A stretch of 51,406 nucleotides of DNA from Bacteroidota bacterium (GCA_016194985.1 JACQAK010000070.1:1-51406), one strand, 5' to 3'; positions 7,096-14,923 are shown, counted from the first letter of the stretch. Made by a program: numbers and translations. Notes: generated from the sequence alone by a model not told the origin.

Positions 7096-7818
7096 ATGTT
7101 AGACGTATTAGAAGGAGTAGAAGAATACAACAACGTAGGTGCGTTGTTAGGCTTAGAAGGTTTAGAGGGTAATGACGAGTTACTTGGTGCATTACGCAGA
7201 ATGAACCCAATTAAGCGATTAAGAACCATTAACCGATTAGCGAGTACAGGTGCGATGAGTAGAGGTTCTCGTGCGGAAATGGAAAAACACTTTGGAGAAT
7301 TACCAGTACACATCAAAGAAGCACTAGCAAAAGGTGATTTGCGTTTGGCTGATACAGTAATTTACAGTATCAAACCTGTAAGTTCAAAAACAATCAAAAT
7401 GTTTGAAACGCAAGATGATAAAGAAATCGGTTTGCGTAATGTATCAAACGCTAAGTTGCCAAAGAACCAAGCAATTTTAGTAAGTGGGATTGTTTTATTA
7501 GCTGGTATTGCTGCTGATATGACAAAGGATAAAGTAATGGCTACCAAGTTTGGTGCATTAGAAGACTTTGCACCACTTGCCAACGGTGAGTTCTCATTAA
7601 AGAGCAACAAAAAGCAAATCGTTCCTGAAACCAGTAACAATGTGTTTAAGACAAGTAATATGCACAATGTACCTATTGGCTATTACAAATTAGCTAACCC
7701 ACGTTTAATTCACGATGACATCTTAATGGAGATGACCATTGAATTAGGGACAATGGATGGCTTAGACCCTAAGACCCATTTGTTTGTTGGATTACACGGA
7801 ACTATTACCACTCCCTAG
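7096..7818 (+). CDS. Candidate major capsid protein (unidentified family)
   Basis: 240 residues in two parts. Residues 1-95 are helical and charged ('VEEYNNVGALLGLEGLEG', 'ALRRMNPIKRLRTINRL'), and could be a scaffold or removable arm. Residues 96-240 alternate short strands and turns ('AILVSGIVLLAGIAADM', 'IPVGYYKL'-like segment, 'ILMEMTIELGTMDG', 'THLFVGLHGTITT'), as expected of a jelly-roll or similar beta fold. It has its own structured leader and a very strong terminator directly behind it, the arrangement expected for the most abundant structural protein. The start 'GVEEYNNVGALLG' echoes 'GVDEYTSLNSLLG' in the 605-residue protein. I cannot assign it to a known capsid lineage, so the capsid call is inference from context. 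Confidence 0.45.
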   Translation: MLDVLEGVEEYNNVGALLGLEGLEGNDELLGALRRMNPIKRLRTINRLASTGAMSRGSRAEMEKHFGELPVHIKEALAKGDLRLADTVIYSIKPVSSKTIKMFETQDDKEIGLRNVSNAKLPKNQAILVSGIVLLAGIAADMTKDKVMATKFGALEDFAPLANGEFSLKSNKKQIVPETSNNVFKTSNMHNVPIGYYKLANPRLIHDDILMEMTIELGTMDGLDPKTHLFVGLHGTITTP

Positions 7819-7825
7819 TTAATCA

Positions 7826-7864
7826 AAAAAAGTCCGCTGCAAAAACAGCAGCGGGCTTTTAAAA
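7826..7864 (+). terminator. Strong Rho-independent terminator after the candidate capsid gene
   Basis: An 11-bp stem, AAGTCCGCTGC / GCAGCGGGCTT with one G-T pair, has a 7-base loop (AAAAACA) and ends in a T run, with an A run on the upstream side. It sits 10 bases after the stop at 7818, inside an otherwise continuous operon, so it should attenuate rather than stop expression of later genes. Confidence 0.85.
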
Positions 7865-7887
7865 CCTAATTATTAAATGAAAAAATC

Positions 7888-8271
7888 ATGCTAAAGATAG
7901 TAAAAAAACGATTCGACATACAGGTAGTTGATGCTAACAAAAGTGTAAACAAAACATTTGAGTTAGATAAAAACATCAAGCGTATCAAAGGTATGCTGGT
8001 TACTTCCGACAAAGATGATTTACTGTATTACAGGGGAACACAAAAAATTGAAGTCAACAATCAAGAATATTTCCCCGATAACTACGAAAGTAAATTATTG
8101 ATGTCAGGCATCAATGTTTCACCAAATGAACGCTACTATAAAATTGAAACTGACAACATCGGCAATGGTATTATCAAATTAAGTTACACCGATGCAGATG
8201 ATGGAAGAACAGGTTTCGCAAGTTATCGTGTATCACTTTATGTGGATTGTGAAATGGAGGACGAGTTATGA
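7888..8271 (+). CDS. Beta-rich protein, putative minor capsid or vertex component
   Basis: 127 residues with no signal peptide or membrane span. It alternates hydrophobic strands and polar turns throughout ('IKRIKGMLVTSDK', 'QKIEVNNQEYFP', 'GIIKLSYTDAD', 'YRVSLYVDCEM'), consistent with a single beta-sandwich. It overlaps the next gene by four bases (ATGA), so they are coupled and perhaps bind in fixed ratio. Two short jelly-roll proteins side by side are the capsid arrangement of the P23-77 type of membrane-containing viruses. Whether these are homologous is unknown. No family is recognised. Confidence 0.5.
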   Translation: MLKIVKKRFDIQVVDANKSVNKTFELDKNIKRIKGMLVTSDKDDLLYYRGTQKIEVNNQEYFPDNYESKLLMSGINVSPNERYYKIETDNIGNGIIKLSYTDADDGRTGFASYRVSLYVDCEMEDEL

Positions 8272-8816
8272 TGAAAGAACAAGTTTGTATCACTCCAGTT
8301 TCAATTAGTAAACGTGGGCAAGTTAAACACTTTCAAATCAAATTGCCAAAGACAGCAAAGAAAGTAATCGGTGTTGAAATAGGTGGAAGATTTCTAAGAG
8401 AAATAAAAGGTAAGGAATCAGCAGTGGCATTAGCAAATGTGTCCGATGTTCCTCAAATAGTTGAGCCAGTTCGTAGTGAATTACAGGCTTACGCAAATGG
8501 AACAGTTGAATCACAGCGAACACCATTCAAACGTAACACACTAATTGGAGACTTAAAACTACAAAGCTGTGAGGAAGCAAACATCTTTTATGCAGGAGAA
8601 CTAAGAATAGATAACAACCTGCATTACGGAGATTTTTCAAATAACAGATTTTGGAGAGCAGAACCATTCACACATCAAATGCAAACTTTTGAAGATGTTG
8701 TTATCACTAATGCAGACAGTACAATTCTTTTAGGAATGTATAAAGACAACATCGGACTGGAAGCAAAACGAGATATGAATTACACGATAAGTGTGTATGT
8801 GTGGTATTCAAAATAA
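8268..8816 (+). CDS. Beta-rich protein coupled to the preceding gene, putative capsid-associated
   Basis: 182 residues. Two ATGs in a row (8268, 8271), the first overlapping the upstream stop. The sequence is strand-rich ('GQVKHFQIKLPKTAKKVIGVEIGG', split here by a turn near residue 28; 'NIFYAGELRIDNN'; 'TFEDVVITNADSTILLGMYKD'; 'MNYTISVYVWYSK' at the C-terminus). It lacks membrane spans. The closing strand 'Y-x-I-S-V-Y-V-W-Y' parallels 'YRVSLYVDCEM' at the end of the preceding protein, so the two may be distant relatives with the same fold. A role in the capsid shell or vertex is inferred from position. Confidence 0.5.
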   Translation: MMKEQVCITPVSISKRGQVKHFQIKLPKTAKKVIGVEIGGRFLREIKGKESAVALANVSDVPQIVEPVRSELQAYANGTVESQRTPFKRNTLIGDLKLQSCEEANIFYAGELRIDNNLHYGDFSNNRFWRAEPFTHQMQTFEDVVITNADSTILLGMYKDNIGLEAKRDMNYTISVYVWYSK

Positions 8817-8836
8817 GAAAAACAAAACAATAAAAC

Positions 8837-9163
8837 ATGAACGTAGCACTTGCTTTAGAATATATCCCTCGCCGAATGAAAGAACTAGGTTATGGTTCAG
8901 ATTACTACATCCGTTTTCGTCACTTTGTTTTACAAGCGAATGAGAAAGTAGAGTTCGATGCCTATAATCAATTTTTCATTCTAGTAGAAGAAATAGCAGA
9001 TATGAGTGTGCAATCAGACTTCGGATTGTTTGACATAGCAGAAGATAAAATCAATGAGCAAACCTACGAACATCAGGGGGCAATTATAATCAACAACTAC
9101 GCTTCGCAAATCAATCACATTCGGTTTATACAAGTCATACCAAAACACAAAACAAACAAATAA
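8837..9163 (+). CDS. Hypothetical beta-rich small protein of the structural cluster
   Basis: 108 residues. The first 25 residues look helical ('VALALEYIPRRMKELGYG'), and the rest alternates strands ('YYIRFRHFVLQANEKVEF', 'YNQFFILVEEI', 'GAIIINNYAS', 'HIRFIQVIPKH'). It is slightly acidic in the middle and ends in a basic tail. There are no transmembrane segments and no recognisable catalytic motif. It sits between the paired beta-rich proteins and a coiled-coil protein in the same operon, so a virion or assembly role is likely. No family name can be supported. Confidence 0.5.
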   Translation: MNVALALEYIPRRMKELGYGSDYYIRFRHFVLQANEKVEFDAYNQFFILVEEIADMSVQSDFGLFDIAEDKINEQTYEHQGAIIINNYASQINHIRFIQVIPKHKTNK

Positions 9164-9186
9164 TAAAATTTAAAACCAAAACAATT

Positions 9187-10068
9187 ATGCCCATTCAGTT
9201 TGACAATTTCGACCAAAACAAAGTTGACCGCTTAAAAAATCACTTGCAAACTTTAGCAGATAAAAACAAAGCTAAGTTCTATGAGATTTTCGTGGACAAT
9301 TTAAAAGCAGTTCCAAAAACCGATGAAATCAGCGACTTTGACGCTTACGAAGACTACATTAATGTAGATACGGAACAATTAAAAATCATCATCTACAATT
9401 CTTCCCTATCTCCACGTAACGACCAATACGTTTTCATTTTAAAAGCTAAATCAAGAGAGGATGCTCAAAACATAGGTTTGAATGGAATGCCATTACCTAA
9501 GTACTCGAAAAATGATATTAGCGAATGGAGAACAAGCAACGCTAAACGCACTCAGGAAGAAATCCAAATCGCTTCATTAAGAGGAGAGATAAGAAGACTT
9601 GAACAAGAGAGCAGAGAAAAGGATTTGTGTATCCGAGAATTGGAAAACAAAATTTACATCGCACAAAAGAACGGAAATAAAATCGGGGGCATTCATGTGG
9701 GAGATATGTTATCCGTTGCACTTGACGGTTTAATTACCAAAGGCACATTAAACAAAATCCCAGTACTCTCAGGATTAGCTGGTTTAATGAAAGGTGAAAG
9801 CAATAATGAATCAACCAAGCAACAAACTGACACCGAAGCCACATTTGAAAAACTAGACAACACCACTCACAATTCATCCCCTGAATTGAATGAAGAGGAT
9901 AAACACTCTTTAGAGTTAATGAAAAATATCCAAAGTCAATTTAATGAAAACGAGTTTGGTTCTGTACTGGAAATCTTGGATGCGCTTAACGAAGACAAAG
10001 CACTCATTCCCCAAGTGCTAGAATTTATTAATGAAGAAGAGGAAGAAACAAATACAGAAGAAAAGTAA
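9187..10068 (+). CDS. Coiled-coil protein with LNGMP motif, putative structural or assembly factor
   Basis: 293 residues. The N-terminal about 95 residues are mixed alpha/beta ('QYVFILKAKSREDAQNIG') and are followed at once by 'GLNGMP' (97-102). A heptad-like charged coil ('IQIASLRGEIRRLEQESREK' onward, about 125-160) follows, then a glycine/leucine-rich stretch ('VGDMLSVALDGLITKG', 'VLSGLAGLMKG', about 170-210) that may associate with membrane, and a very acidic C-terminus (EEEEETNTEEK). The LNG-P motif between the first domain and the coil is where a maturation cut would separate two functional parts. Family unknown. Confidence 0.5.
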   Translation: MPIQFDNFDQNKVDRLKNHLQTLADKNKAKFYEIFVDNLKAVPKTDEISDFDAYEDYINVDTEQLKIIIYNSSLSPRNDQYVFILKAKSREDAQNIGLNGMPLPKYSKNDISEWRTSNAKRTQEEIQIASLRGEIRRLEQESREKDLCIRELENKIYIAQKNGNKIGGIHVGDMLSVALDGLITKGTLNKIPVLSGLAGLMKGESNNESTKQQTDTEATFEKLDNTTHNSSPELNEEDKHSLELMKNIQSQFNENEFGSVLEILDALNEDKALIPQVLEFINEEEEETNTEEK

Positions 10069-10091
10069 TTATTAATCAATAAAACAACAGT

Positions 10092-10274
10092 ATGCAAAAG
10101 TTCACTTATAAAATGGAAATCACCGCAAAAACAGAAGGTGAAGCCAATACCAAAATGAAAGCATTAACGGTGTTGGCTGCAAAGCTGAATGATAAAGAAC
10201 TAGACAAGTTAGCAGACATCATTAAGAACGACCCAGTAAAAACAGCGATGGCAAAATCTGCATTAGGAGTTTAG
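10092..10274 (+). CDS. Small hypothetical protein
   Basis: 60 residues: an N-terminal strand ('KFTYKMEITAKTEGEANTK') and two helices ('KALTVLAAKLNDKELDKLADII', joined around residue 34). This is a compact beta-alpha-alpha layout with no membrane span and no catalytic motif. The amphipathic helices suggest a small oligomeric or partner-binding protein. It is in the operon, 23 bases after the preceding gene and 10 before the next. It is real by operon spacing and codon use. Function unknown. Confidence 0.55.
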   Translation: MQKFTYKMEITAKTEGEANTKMKALTVLAAKLNDKELDKLADIIKNDPVKTAMAKSALGV

Positions 10275-10284
10275 AAAAAACAAC

Positions 10285-11007
10285 ATGAATCACACAACCA
10301 ATAAAAGACAAACAGACATTGATGCTTTAGTTGCTGAAAGACAACGAAGCATGAATGACGGATTGAGCCTGAAAGAAAAAATAGGCTACTCCGTTCTTGC
10401 AGCAGCAGGTCTGACAGGTGTTATTTGGTTGGGTTCAAAGTTCATCAAAAATAAAGTCGAAGATAAAGCACATTCAAAAAGCTTTGATGATGGCACTCCC
10501 GAAACCATTGCCAAACAAATTAAAATGTCTTTTGAAAATGACGGTTACTGGGGAACAGATGTAGAGAAACTCAGAAAAGTACTAAGTGATATTGAAACTC
10601 GTCAACAATTAGATAAGGTTTTTAAAGCCTATAAAAAAGAGTATCACCGCAATATGTACGAGGACATGAGTGATGAGTTACAAGCAAGTGAGTACAATGA
10701 AATGTTGCAAATTATCGCAGCTAAACCTGAAAAGAAAGGACAAGCACCAACGACTAGCCAATACGTAGCATGGGCAAAGCGATTAAAAGCAGCATTTGAT
10801 AAAACGTACTCTTTTATACCCGGAACAGATGAACCAGCCATTAAAGCGGTGTTTAATGAAATCCCTACACAGAATGACTTTATAAAAGTTGGAGTCCAAT
10901 ACAAAAAAGAGTACGGAGACAATTTAATCACTGTTTTAAAGGGTGAATTGGAATCATGGGAATATCCAGCCTATATGCAAATAATAACATCTAAACGCAG
11001 AGCATAA
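10285..11007 (+). CDS. Membrane-anchored protein with two annexin-like repeats
   Basis: 240 residues. One transmembrane span at about 33-54 ('IGYSVLAAAGLTGVIWLGSKF'). Two repeats follow. Repeat 1 (about 71-144) has 'GYWGTDVEKLRKVL' and 'YKKEYHRNM'; repeat 2 (about 161-236) has 'PGTDEPAIKAVFNEI', 'YKKEYGDNL' and 'GELESWEY'. The order G-T-D-(E) ... helix ... Y-K-x-x-Y-G-x-x-L ... L-x-x-E-L matches the annexin repeat, which binds acidic phospholipid through calcium in eukaryotes; bacterial annexin-like proteins are known but little studied. Four repeats are usual, so two plus a membrane anchor is atypical. It suggests a role in shaping or contacting the viral or host membrane. The resemblance is seen by eye. 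Confidence 0.55.
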   Translation: MNHTTNKRQTDIDALVAERQRSMNDGLSLKEKIGYSVLAAAGLTGVIWLGSKFIKNKVEDKAHSKSFDDGTPETIAKQIKMSFENDGYWGTDVEKLRKVLSDIETRQQLDKVFKAYKKEYHRNMYEDMSDELQASEYNEMLQIIAAKPEKKGQAPTTSQYVAWAKRLKAAFDKTYSFIPGTDEPAIKAVFNEIPTQNDFIKVGVQYKKEYGDNLITVLKGELESWEYPAYMQIITSKRRA

Positions 11008-11008
11008 C

Positions 11009-11965
11009 ATGAGCAAGAGACATAAAATAAGAATGAAAAAAAGAAAAGGACTGAATGGCTTGCCTCATAGTAAAGCTATTGCAGAACCTAAAAAAAGTAG
11101 TGCTGCAAAATGGGCATTATTAGGGATTGGCGTTGCAGCCACAGGCGCATTAAGTTATTTTGGTTTTCAGTACTGGAAAAAACATAAGCAATCTAATAAC
11201 GAGACTCCCGATACAGATAACGACACATCAGGAGAATCCGCACCGCCACCGCCAAAATATCAAGCACCTAAACAACCTAGTCAACCAAAAGAAACAACAT
11301 CATTTCCATTAACTAAAGGAAGTAAAGGGACGTTAGTAAAATCTTTTCAGGATGCTTTGATTGCTAAGTATGGTAAAGCAATACTACCTAAATACGGAGC
11401 AGATGGAGACTTCGGTTCAGAAATGTTAGCTGCCTTAAAAAAATTAGGATTAGGTGAAAGCATAACTGAAACTACATACAACGTTTATGTAAAAGGTTCA
11501 AGCCCCGACCATGCAACTGTTGCAAAAGCTTTGTATCTAGCTGCCGTAGCAAAGGATTTTAATAAAGCGATAGCGTTATTAAAAATGCTTCGTAATACCG
11601 ATGATTACAAAGCAGTAAGCGACACGTTTGTAAACTATCGTATTGGTTCAGTAAGACAAACTTTAGTAAATGGTATGCTAAACAGTTTTTCAGATACCAA
11701 ACAAAAGGATGCAATTCGTTTAGCGTTTTCAAACATGGGATTGAAATATGATGGTAGTAAATGGTCGTTAAGTGGTATCGACAACTCAAGCGAAATCATA
11801 ACCATTCAAGCAACAAGAGTTTGGAAAAATCCTAAAGCATCAGTAAGCGTACCAGCGAACATGGTACTTGGAAAATACATTACCAATCGAGGAGCATACA
11901 CCCTGTTCAAAAATGATGAACACTACTTTATAGTAGAAACCCAACACGTAAAAAAATACAACTAA
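11009..11965 (+). CDS. Membrane-anchored peptidoglycan-binding protein
   Basis: 318 residues starting one base after the preceding stop. A basic N-terminus contains 'GLNGLP' (14-19), then a transmembrane span at about 34-54 ('KWALLGIGVAATGALSYFGF'), a Ser/Pro-rich linker with a PPPP run (about 60-98) and a PG_binding_1-type domain (about 99-148: 'LTKGSKGTLVKSFQDAL', 'GADGDFGSEMLAALKKLGLG'). The remaining 170 residues are unrecognised and have no obvious catalytic motif. Such an anchor can hold the virion membrane to the cell wall during entry or position the lytic enzymes encoded next. The next two genes are an amidase and a glucosaminidase, so this is the head of a wall-degradation module. 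Confidence 0.7.
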   Translation: MSKRHKIRMKKRKGLNGLPHSKAIAEPKKSSAAKWALLGIGVAATGALSYFGFQYWKKHKQSNNETPDTDNDTSGESAPPPPKYQAPKQPSQPKETTSFPLTKGSKGTLVKSFQDALIAKYGKAILPKYGADGDFGSEMLAALKKLGLGESITETTYNVYVKGSSPDHATVAKALYLAAVAKDFNKAIALLKMLRNTDDYKAVSDTFVNYRIGSVRQTLVNGMLNSFSDTKQKDAIRLAFSNMGLKYDGSKWSLSGIDNSSEIITIQATRVWKNPKASVSVPANMVLGKYITNRGAYTLFKNDEHYFIVETQHVKKYN

Positions 11966-11984
11966 AAAAGCACGATAAAGAATT

Positions 11985-12428
11985 ATGAGTAAAAGAAATA
12001 TCAAATACCTCGTTATCCATTGCACAGCTACACCAAGCAATACAACGATTGAGAGTATAAAAAAATACTGGAAAGAAAAGAGAGGCTGGGGAGATACAGT
12101 TGGTTATCACTACATCATTAAAGCTGATGGTGAAGTTATTCAGCTTTTAGATGAAAGTAAAAACAGTAATGGCGTTTACGCACATAACAGCGAAAGTATT
12201 AATGTAGCCTATATCGGTGGTATTGATAAAGCTGGTAAACCAAAGGACACTCGTACACGCTCACAGGAAAACGCCATGTTCGATTTAATTGTAGCACTAA
12301 CCGAAAAATATCCAAACACAAAAATTATGGGTCATAAGGATTTTCCAAATGTAGCAAAAGCCTGTCCCAGTTTTGATGTAAAAACGTGGTTAGCTAATTA
12401 CACGCCTAACCTTAATGATACAATTTAA
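11985..12428 (+). CDS. N-acetylmuramoyl-L-alanine amidase (Amidase_2 / T7 lysozyme type)
   Basis: 147 residues, the size of a single-domain phage amidase. 'YLVIHCTATP' opens the domain with H12, and 'MGHKDFPNVAKACPSFDV' carries H117 and C127, giving the His-His-Cys zinc site of T7-lysozyme-like enzymes. 'GYHYII' and 'AHNSESINVAYIGG' are the usual substrate-groove segments. It cleaves the amide between N-acetylmuramic acid and L-alanine in peptidoglycan. It has no signal peptide, so it depends on a holin or on delivery within the particle. It sits between a membrane-anchored wall-binding protein and a glucosaminidase. Confidence 0.92.
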   Translation: MSKRNIKYLVIHCTATPSNTTIESIKKYWKEKRGWGDTVGYHYIIKADGEVIQLLDESKNSNGVYAHNSESINVAYIGGIDKAGKPKDTRTRSQENAMFDLIVALTEKYPNTKIMGHKDFPNVAKACPSFDVKTWLANYTPNLNDTI

Positions 12429-12449
12429 TTAGTAAAAGAAATTAATCAA

Positions 12450-13046
12450 ATGAGCAAAGAAGTAGAGGAATTTATTAAACGTAATGCAGCCGATGTGATT
12501 CGTAGCGTGCAAAAAACTAGCCTCTTCCCTTCAGTTAAAATGGCTCAGATGATTATTGAAAGTAGCGGAAAGGACGAGTATGGTAAGTTCGGAATTGGTA
12601 AAGGATTAGCAGTTAGGAAAGCAAATAATTATTTCGGGATAAAAGCAGATAGAAGATGGACAGGCAAGAAAATAGCTTTATCAACTCCAAGAGACGGAAA
12701 GCCTGTTAGTTATTTCAGAGTGTATCCTTCGGCTCTTGATAGTTTGAAAGACCACACTAATTTTTTACTTGTCAATTCTCGCTATAAAACTCATGGTGTA
12801 TTCGTCTCTAAAACTCCTGAAATGCAAGCGGAAGCATTACAAAGAGCTGGATACTCTGAAAGCCCGAATTACAGCAAAGCATTGTTAGGATTAATGAGAG
12901 CATACGGATTAAAGGAGTTGGACAACAAAAAACCGAATGATGATTTTACCCTTTGGTATATGTTGGGAAGCGCAGTTGTATTGGCTGCTACCGCTTATGC
13001 CCTAAGAAACCAAATAAAAGAAATAATTAAACCAAAAAGTCTATGA
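12450..13046 (+). CDS. Glucosaminidase (GH73, FlgJ-like) with C-terminal membrane anchor
   Basis: 198 residues. The GH73 fold is marked by the catalytic glutamate E37 in 'KMAQMIIESSGK', by 'KANNYFGIKAD' and by a later 'YPSALDSLKDHTNFL'. 'AEALQRAGYSESPNYSKAL' is the usual family ending. The enzyme hydrolyses beta-1,4 bonds after N-acetylglucosamine. Unusually for a lysis enzyme, a transmembrane segment ('LWYMLGSAVVLAATAYAL', about 168-185) and a basic tail follow, so it is probably held in a membrane. That fits a virion-borne entry enzyme better than a freely released lysin. It overlaps the next gene by four bases. Confidence 0.88.
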   Translation: MSKEVEEFIKRNAADVIRSVQKTSLFPSVKMAQMIIESSGKDEYGKFGIGKGLAVRKANNYFGIKADRRWTGKKIALSTPRDGKPVSYFRVYPSALDSLKDHTNFLLVNSRYKTHGVFVSKTPEMQAEALQRAGYSESPNYSKALLGLMRAYGLKELDNKKPNDDFTLWYMLGSAVVLAATAYALRNQIKEIIKPKSL

Positions 13047-13267
13047 ACATACTTAGATACATCAAGGAACTCCTAAAAGATAAAACACATAATTACAGTA
13101 TCAGGGAATGTGTAATTGCAGTTTGCATGATTCTGATAGTGATTAGCTGGTTCGCCCAGCTCTTATTTAATGCTACAACACCTGAGTATATGTTTTATTC
13201 AATAGTGAGTTTAATTGCCGCTGGATGCTTCGGTTATAGCATCGAAAGACCAAAATCAAAAGAGTAA
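13043..13267 (+). CDS. Small two-span membrane protein
   Basis: 74 residues with a basic N-terminus (ELLKDKTHN), two hydrophobic spans ('ECVIAVCMILIVISWFAQLLF' about 23-43 and 'YMFYSIVSLIAAGCFGYSI' about 50-68) and a short basic tail. The size and hairpin topology suit a holin or a membrane structural protein. It starts within the end of the glucosaminidase gene and lies before the spanin-like gene, so a lysis role is plausible but shared with the 59-residue protein at 13945. Confidence 0.55.
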   Translation: MNILRYIKELLKDKTHNYSIRECVIAVCMILIVISWFAQLLFNATTPEYMFYSIVSLIAAGCFGYSIERPKSKE

Positions 13268-13290
13268 AAACAATTTAAAAAATAATATTT

Positions 13291-13941
13291 ATGAGAAACG
13301 TATTAATCAATTTTGCATTCGCTGTCAGCATTTTCGCATTCATTTTTGCAGCAGGAACTTTCTATTTGAATAACCCTGAGAAACCAAAACCTAAAGAAAT
13401 TCCTATTGACAGTATTTACTTTAAAGCATTTCAAGACAAAGTAAATGACCTTGAAAAATCTTATCACCTACAAGTTGTATCGTTAAGTAACAGTAAAGAT
13501 AGCTTACAAAAGATTGTTAAGGGAAGTAAAAAAACGATAGCCGTTTTAAAATTTCAATCAAGACTATTGGAAGATAAAATCACAGAACAATTGCAAAATG
13601 CCGACAGTAGTCTGATTCCTGTGGATAGTATTAAATCAATCACTTTAGAATACATCGCAACCCAACAAGCCAATGATTCTATTTGTGATACAATCATTCA
13701 TACATTGGAAATCATCAGTACTAAACAAGATAGCATTATTGGTATTAAAGATTTGGAATTGATGAATTACCGAGATAAGATAAAGATGGACGAATTACGT
13801 GAGCAGCAATTAACAGAAGCATTGAATACCGCTTACAAAGTACAACGTAAAGCTGTTTTAAAATCAAAAATCTGTGCTGGAGCTTTGATACTCTTATCAG
13901 GATTCTCAGGAGCATTATTAATTAAACAAACTTTAAAATAG
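13291..13941 (+). CDS. Coiled-coil membrane protein, spanin-like
   Basis: 216 residues. Transmembrane span at about 4-26 ('VLINFAFAVSIFAFIFAAGTF'), a Pro/Lys hinge (PEKPKPKEIP), then a long helical, heptad-rich region (about 45-190) with many Ser, Gln and Asp, and a second hydrophobic segment at about 195-212 ('ICAGALILLSGFSGALLI'). Rz-type i-spanins have one N-terminal span and a long periplasmic coil; the second C-terminal span here would let a single chain reach both membranes, like a u-spanin. It lies in the lysis module before a holin-like gene. The topology is seen; the spanin role is inferred. Confidence 0.5.
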   Translation: MRNVLINFAFAVSIFAFIFAAGTFYLNNPEKPKPKEIPIDSIYFKAFQDKVNDLEKSYHLQVVSLSNSKDSLQKIVKGSKKTIAVLKFQSRLLEDKITEQLQNADSSLIPVDSIKSITLEYIATQQANDSICDTIIHTLEIISTKQDSIIGIKDLELMNYRDKIKMDELREQQLTEALNTAYKVQRKAVLKSKICAGALILLSGFSGALLIKQTLK

Positions 13942-13944
13942 ACT

Positions 13945-14124
13945 ATGACAGAAAAAACATTGGTATCAACATTTACCCTCATTGGTTCTTTGGCTTCATA
14001 CTACTACGGTAAAACACATGAAAAAGATGTTGTGCCTTATGTAATGATTGGAGGCTTCATTGGGGCATGGGTTGGTGAAATTATCTCAAAGGCAGTTATT
14101 AAAAAGGATGACGAAGAAAAATAA
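13945..14124 (+). CDS. Small holin-like membrane protein
   Basis: A 59-residue reading frame from ATG 13945 to TAA 14122-14124, starting 3 bases after the preceding stop. Two hydrophobic stretches ('LVSTFTLIGSLASYYYG' and 'VVPYVMIGGFIGAWVGEII') are joined by a short charged turn (KTHEKD), and a strongly charged tail (KKDDEEK) follows. Size, two-span hairpin and charged C-terminus match class II holins, which open the inner membrane to let endolysins through. No sequence family is recognised, but the neighbourhood (amidase, glucosaminidase, spanin-like coil) supports the call. Confidence 0.6.
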   Translation: MTEKTLVSTFTLIGSLASYYYGKTHEKDVVPYVMIGGFIGAWVGEIISKAVIKKDDEEK

Positions 14125-14130
14125 ATCGGC

Positions 14131-14922
14131 ATGAAAGTATTTAGTAAAACACATACAAATAATAGCACTCTGCAAAAACAGATTAAAACAATCAAAGAAA
14201 GAGGTGGTATTTATGAAGTAAATGGAATGACAGTTAAATACTATTTCCCGACAAGTGTTTCATCCTATTTGAAATACAACACCATTGAAAAACGAGTAAA
14301 AACAATTAAAAAAGAAGGCAACATTCTAACATTTAAAAAGCCCTTTAACTGGATGGGAAAACAGTACGGTCAAATCTTAGTAAACGGAGCAAGTATTAAA
14401 ATAGTTAATGGAACGCAAGTACGTAACATAATGAAGAATCAAATACTAGAAATAGTAGTTGTAAAAACAAACATCGTAAAAATTGATATTGGTAAAGGTG
14501 CATTATACAATGTGTTTATTCCTTTTGCTGATGTAACAGCACCAGTAACCGCAGACGCCGAAGCGTTGAAAGAAGCTATCAATGAATTTTTAGCGGTGAG
14601 CGTTACTGCTGGAACAGCAACGGAGGCTAAACAAATCATAGAGATTGAAAAACTAAGTTCTCTTAACGCAACAGCCGATTCAATTAAAAATGCGGTTAGT
14701 GCTTTAGATAACAAAATATTCTTTGAGCCTGTATTGGTTGATGAAAGTAATCCGAATGTTATCTATAAAGGATTTGCATCACCAGCAGCAAAAGGTGAAG
14801 AACCTGTTTGGGCAATCCAACGTGTAGGTATAAATGCCGAAATCTGTTCTTACCAATGGGCGGACGGCAATAAGAATTTTGATAATGTGTGGAACGATAG
14901 AGCCACTTTAACTTACGCATAA
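14131..14922 (+). CDS. Putative spike or receptor-binding protein
   Basis: 263 residues. The first about 130 residues are strand-rich and basic ('GGIYEVNGMTVKYYFP', 'NILTFKKPFNWMGKQYG'). An Ala-rich helical neck (about 150-195, 'AEALKEAINEFLAVSVTAG', 'ATADSIKNAVSALDNKIF') leads to a distinctive C-terminal domain ending 'PVWAIQRVGINAEICSYQWA', 'WNDRATLTYA'. I have the impression that this type of ending, with W-A-I-Q-R and W-A-D-G followed by R-A-T-L-x-Y, occurs in tail or baseplate proteins of Bacteroidota phages, where it would be a trimeric tip. Here no other tail gene is present. It is followed at one-base spacing by another spike-like gene. Confidence 0.5.
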   Translation: MKVFSKTHTNNSTLQKQIKTIKERGGIYEVNGMTVKYYFPTSVSSYLKYNTIEKRVKTIKKEGNILTFKKPFNWMGKQYGQILVNGASIKIVNGTQVRNIMKNQILEIVVVKTNIVKIDIGKGALYNVFIPFADVTAPVTADAEALKEAINEFLAVSVTAGTATEAKQIIEIEKLSSLNATADSIKNAVSALDNKIFFEPVLVDESNPNVIYKGFASPAAKGEEPVWAIQRVGINAEICSYQWADGNKNFDNVWNDRATLTYA

Positions 14923-14923
14923 C

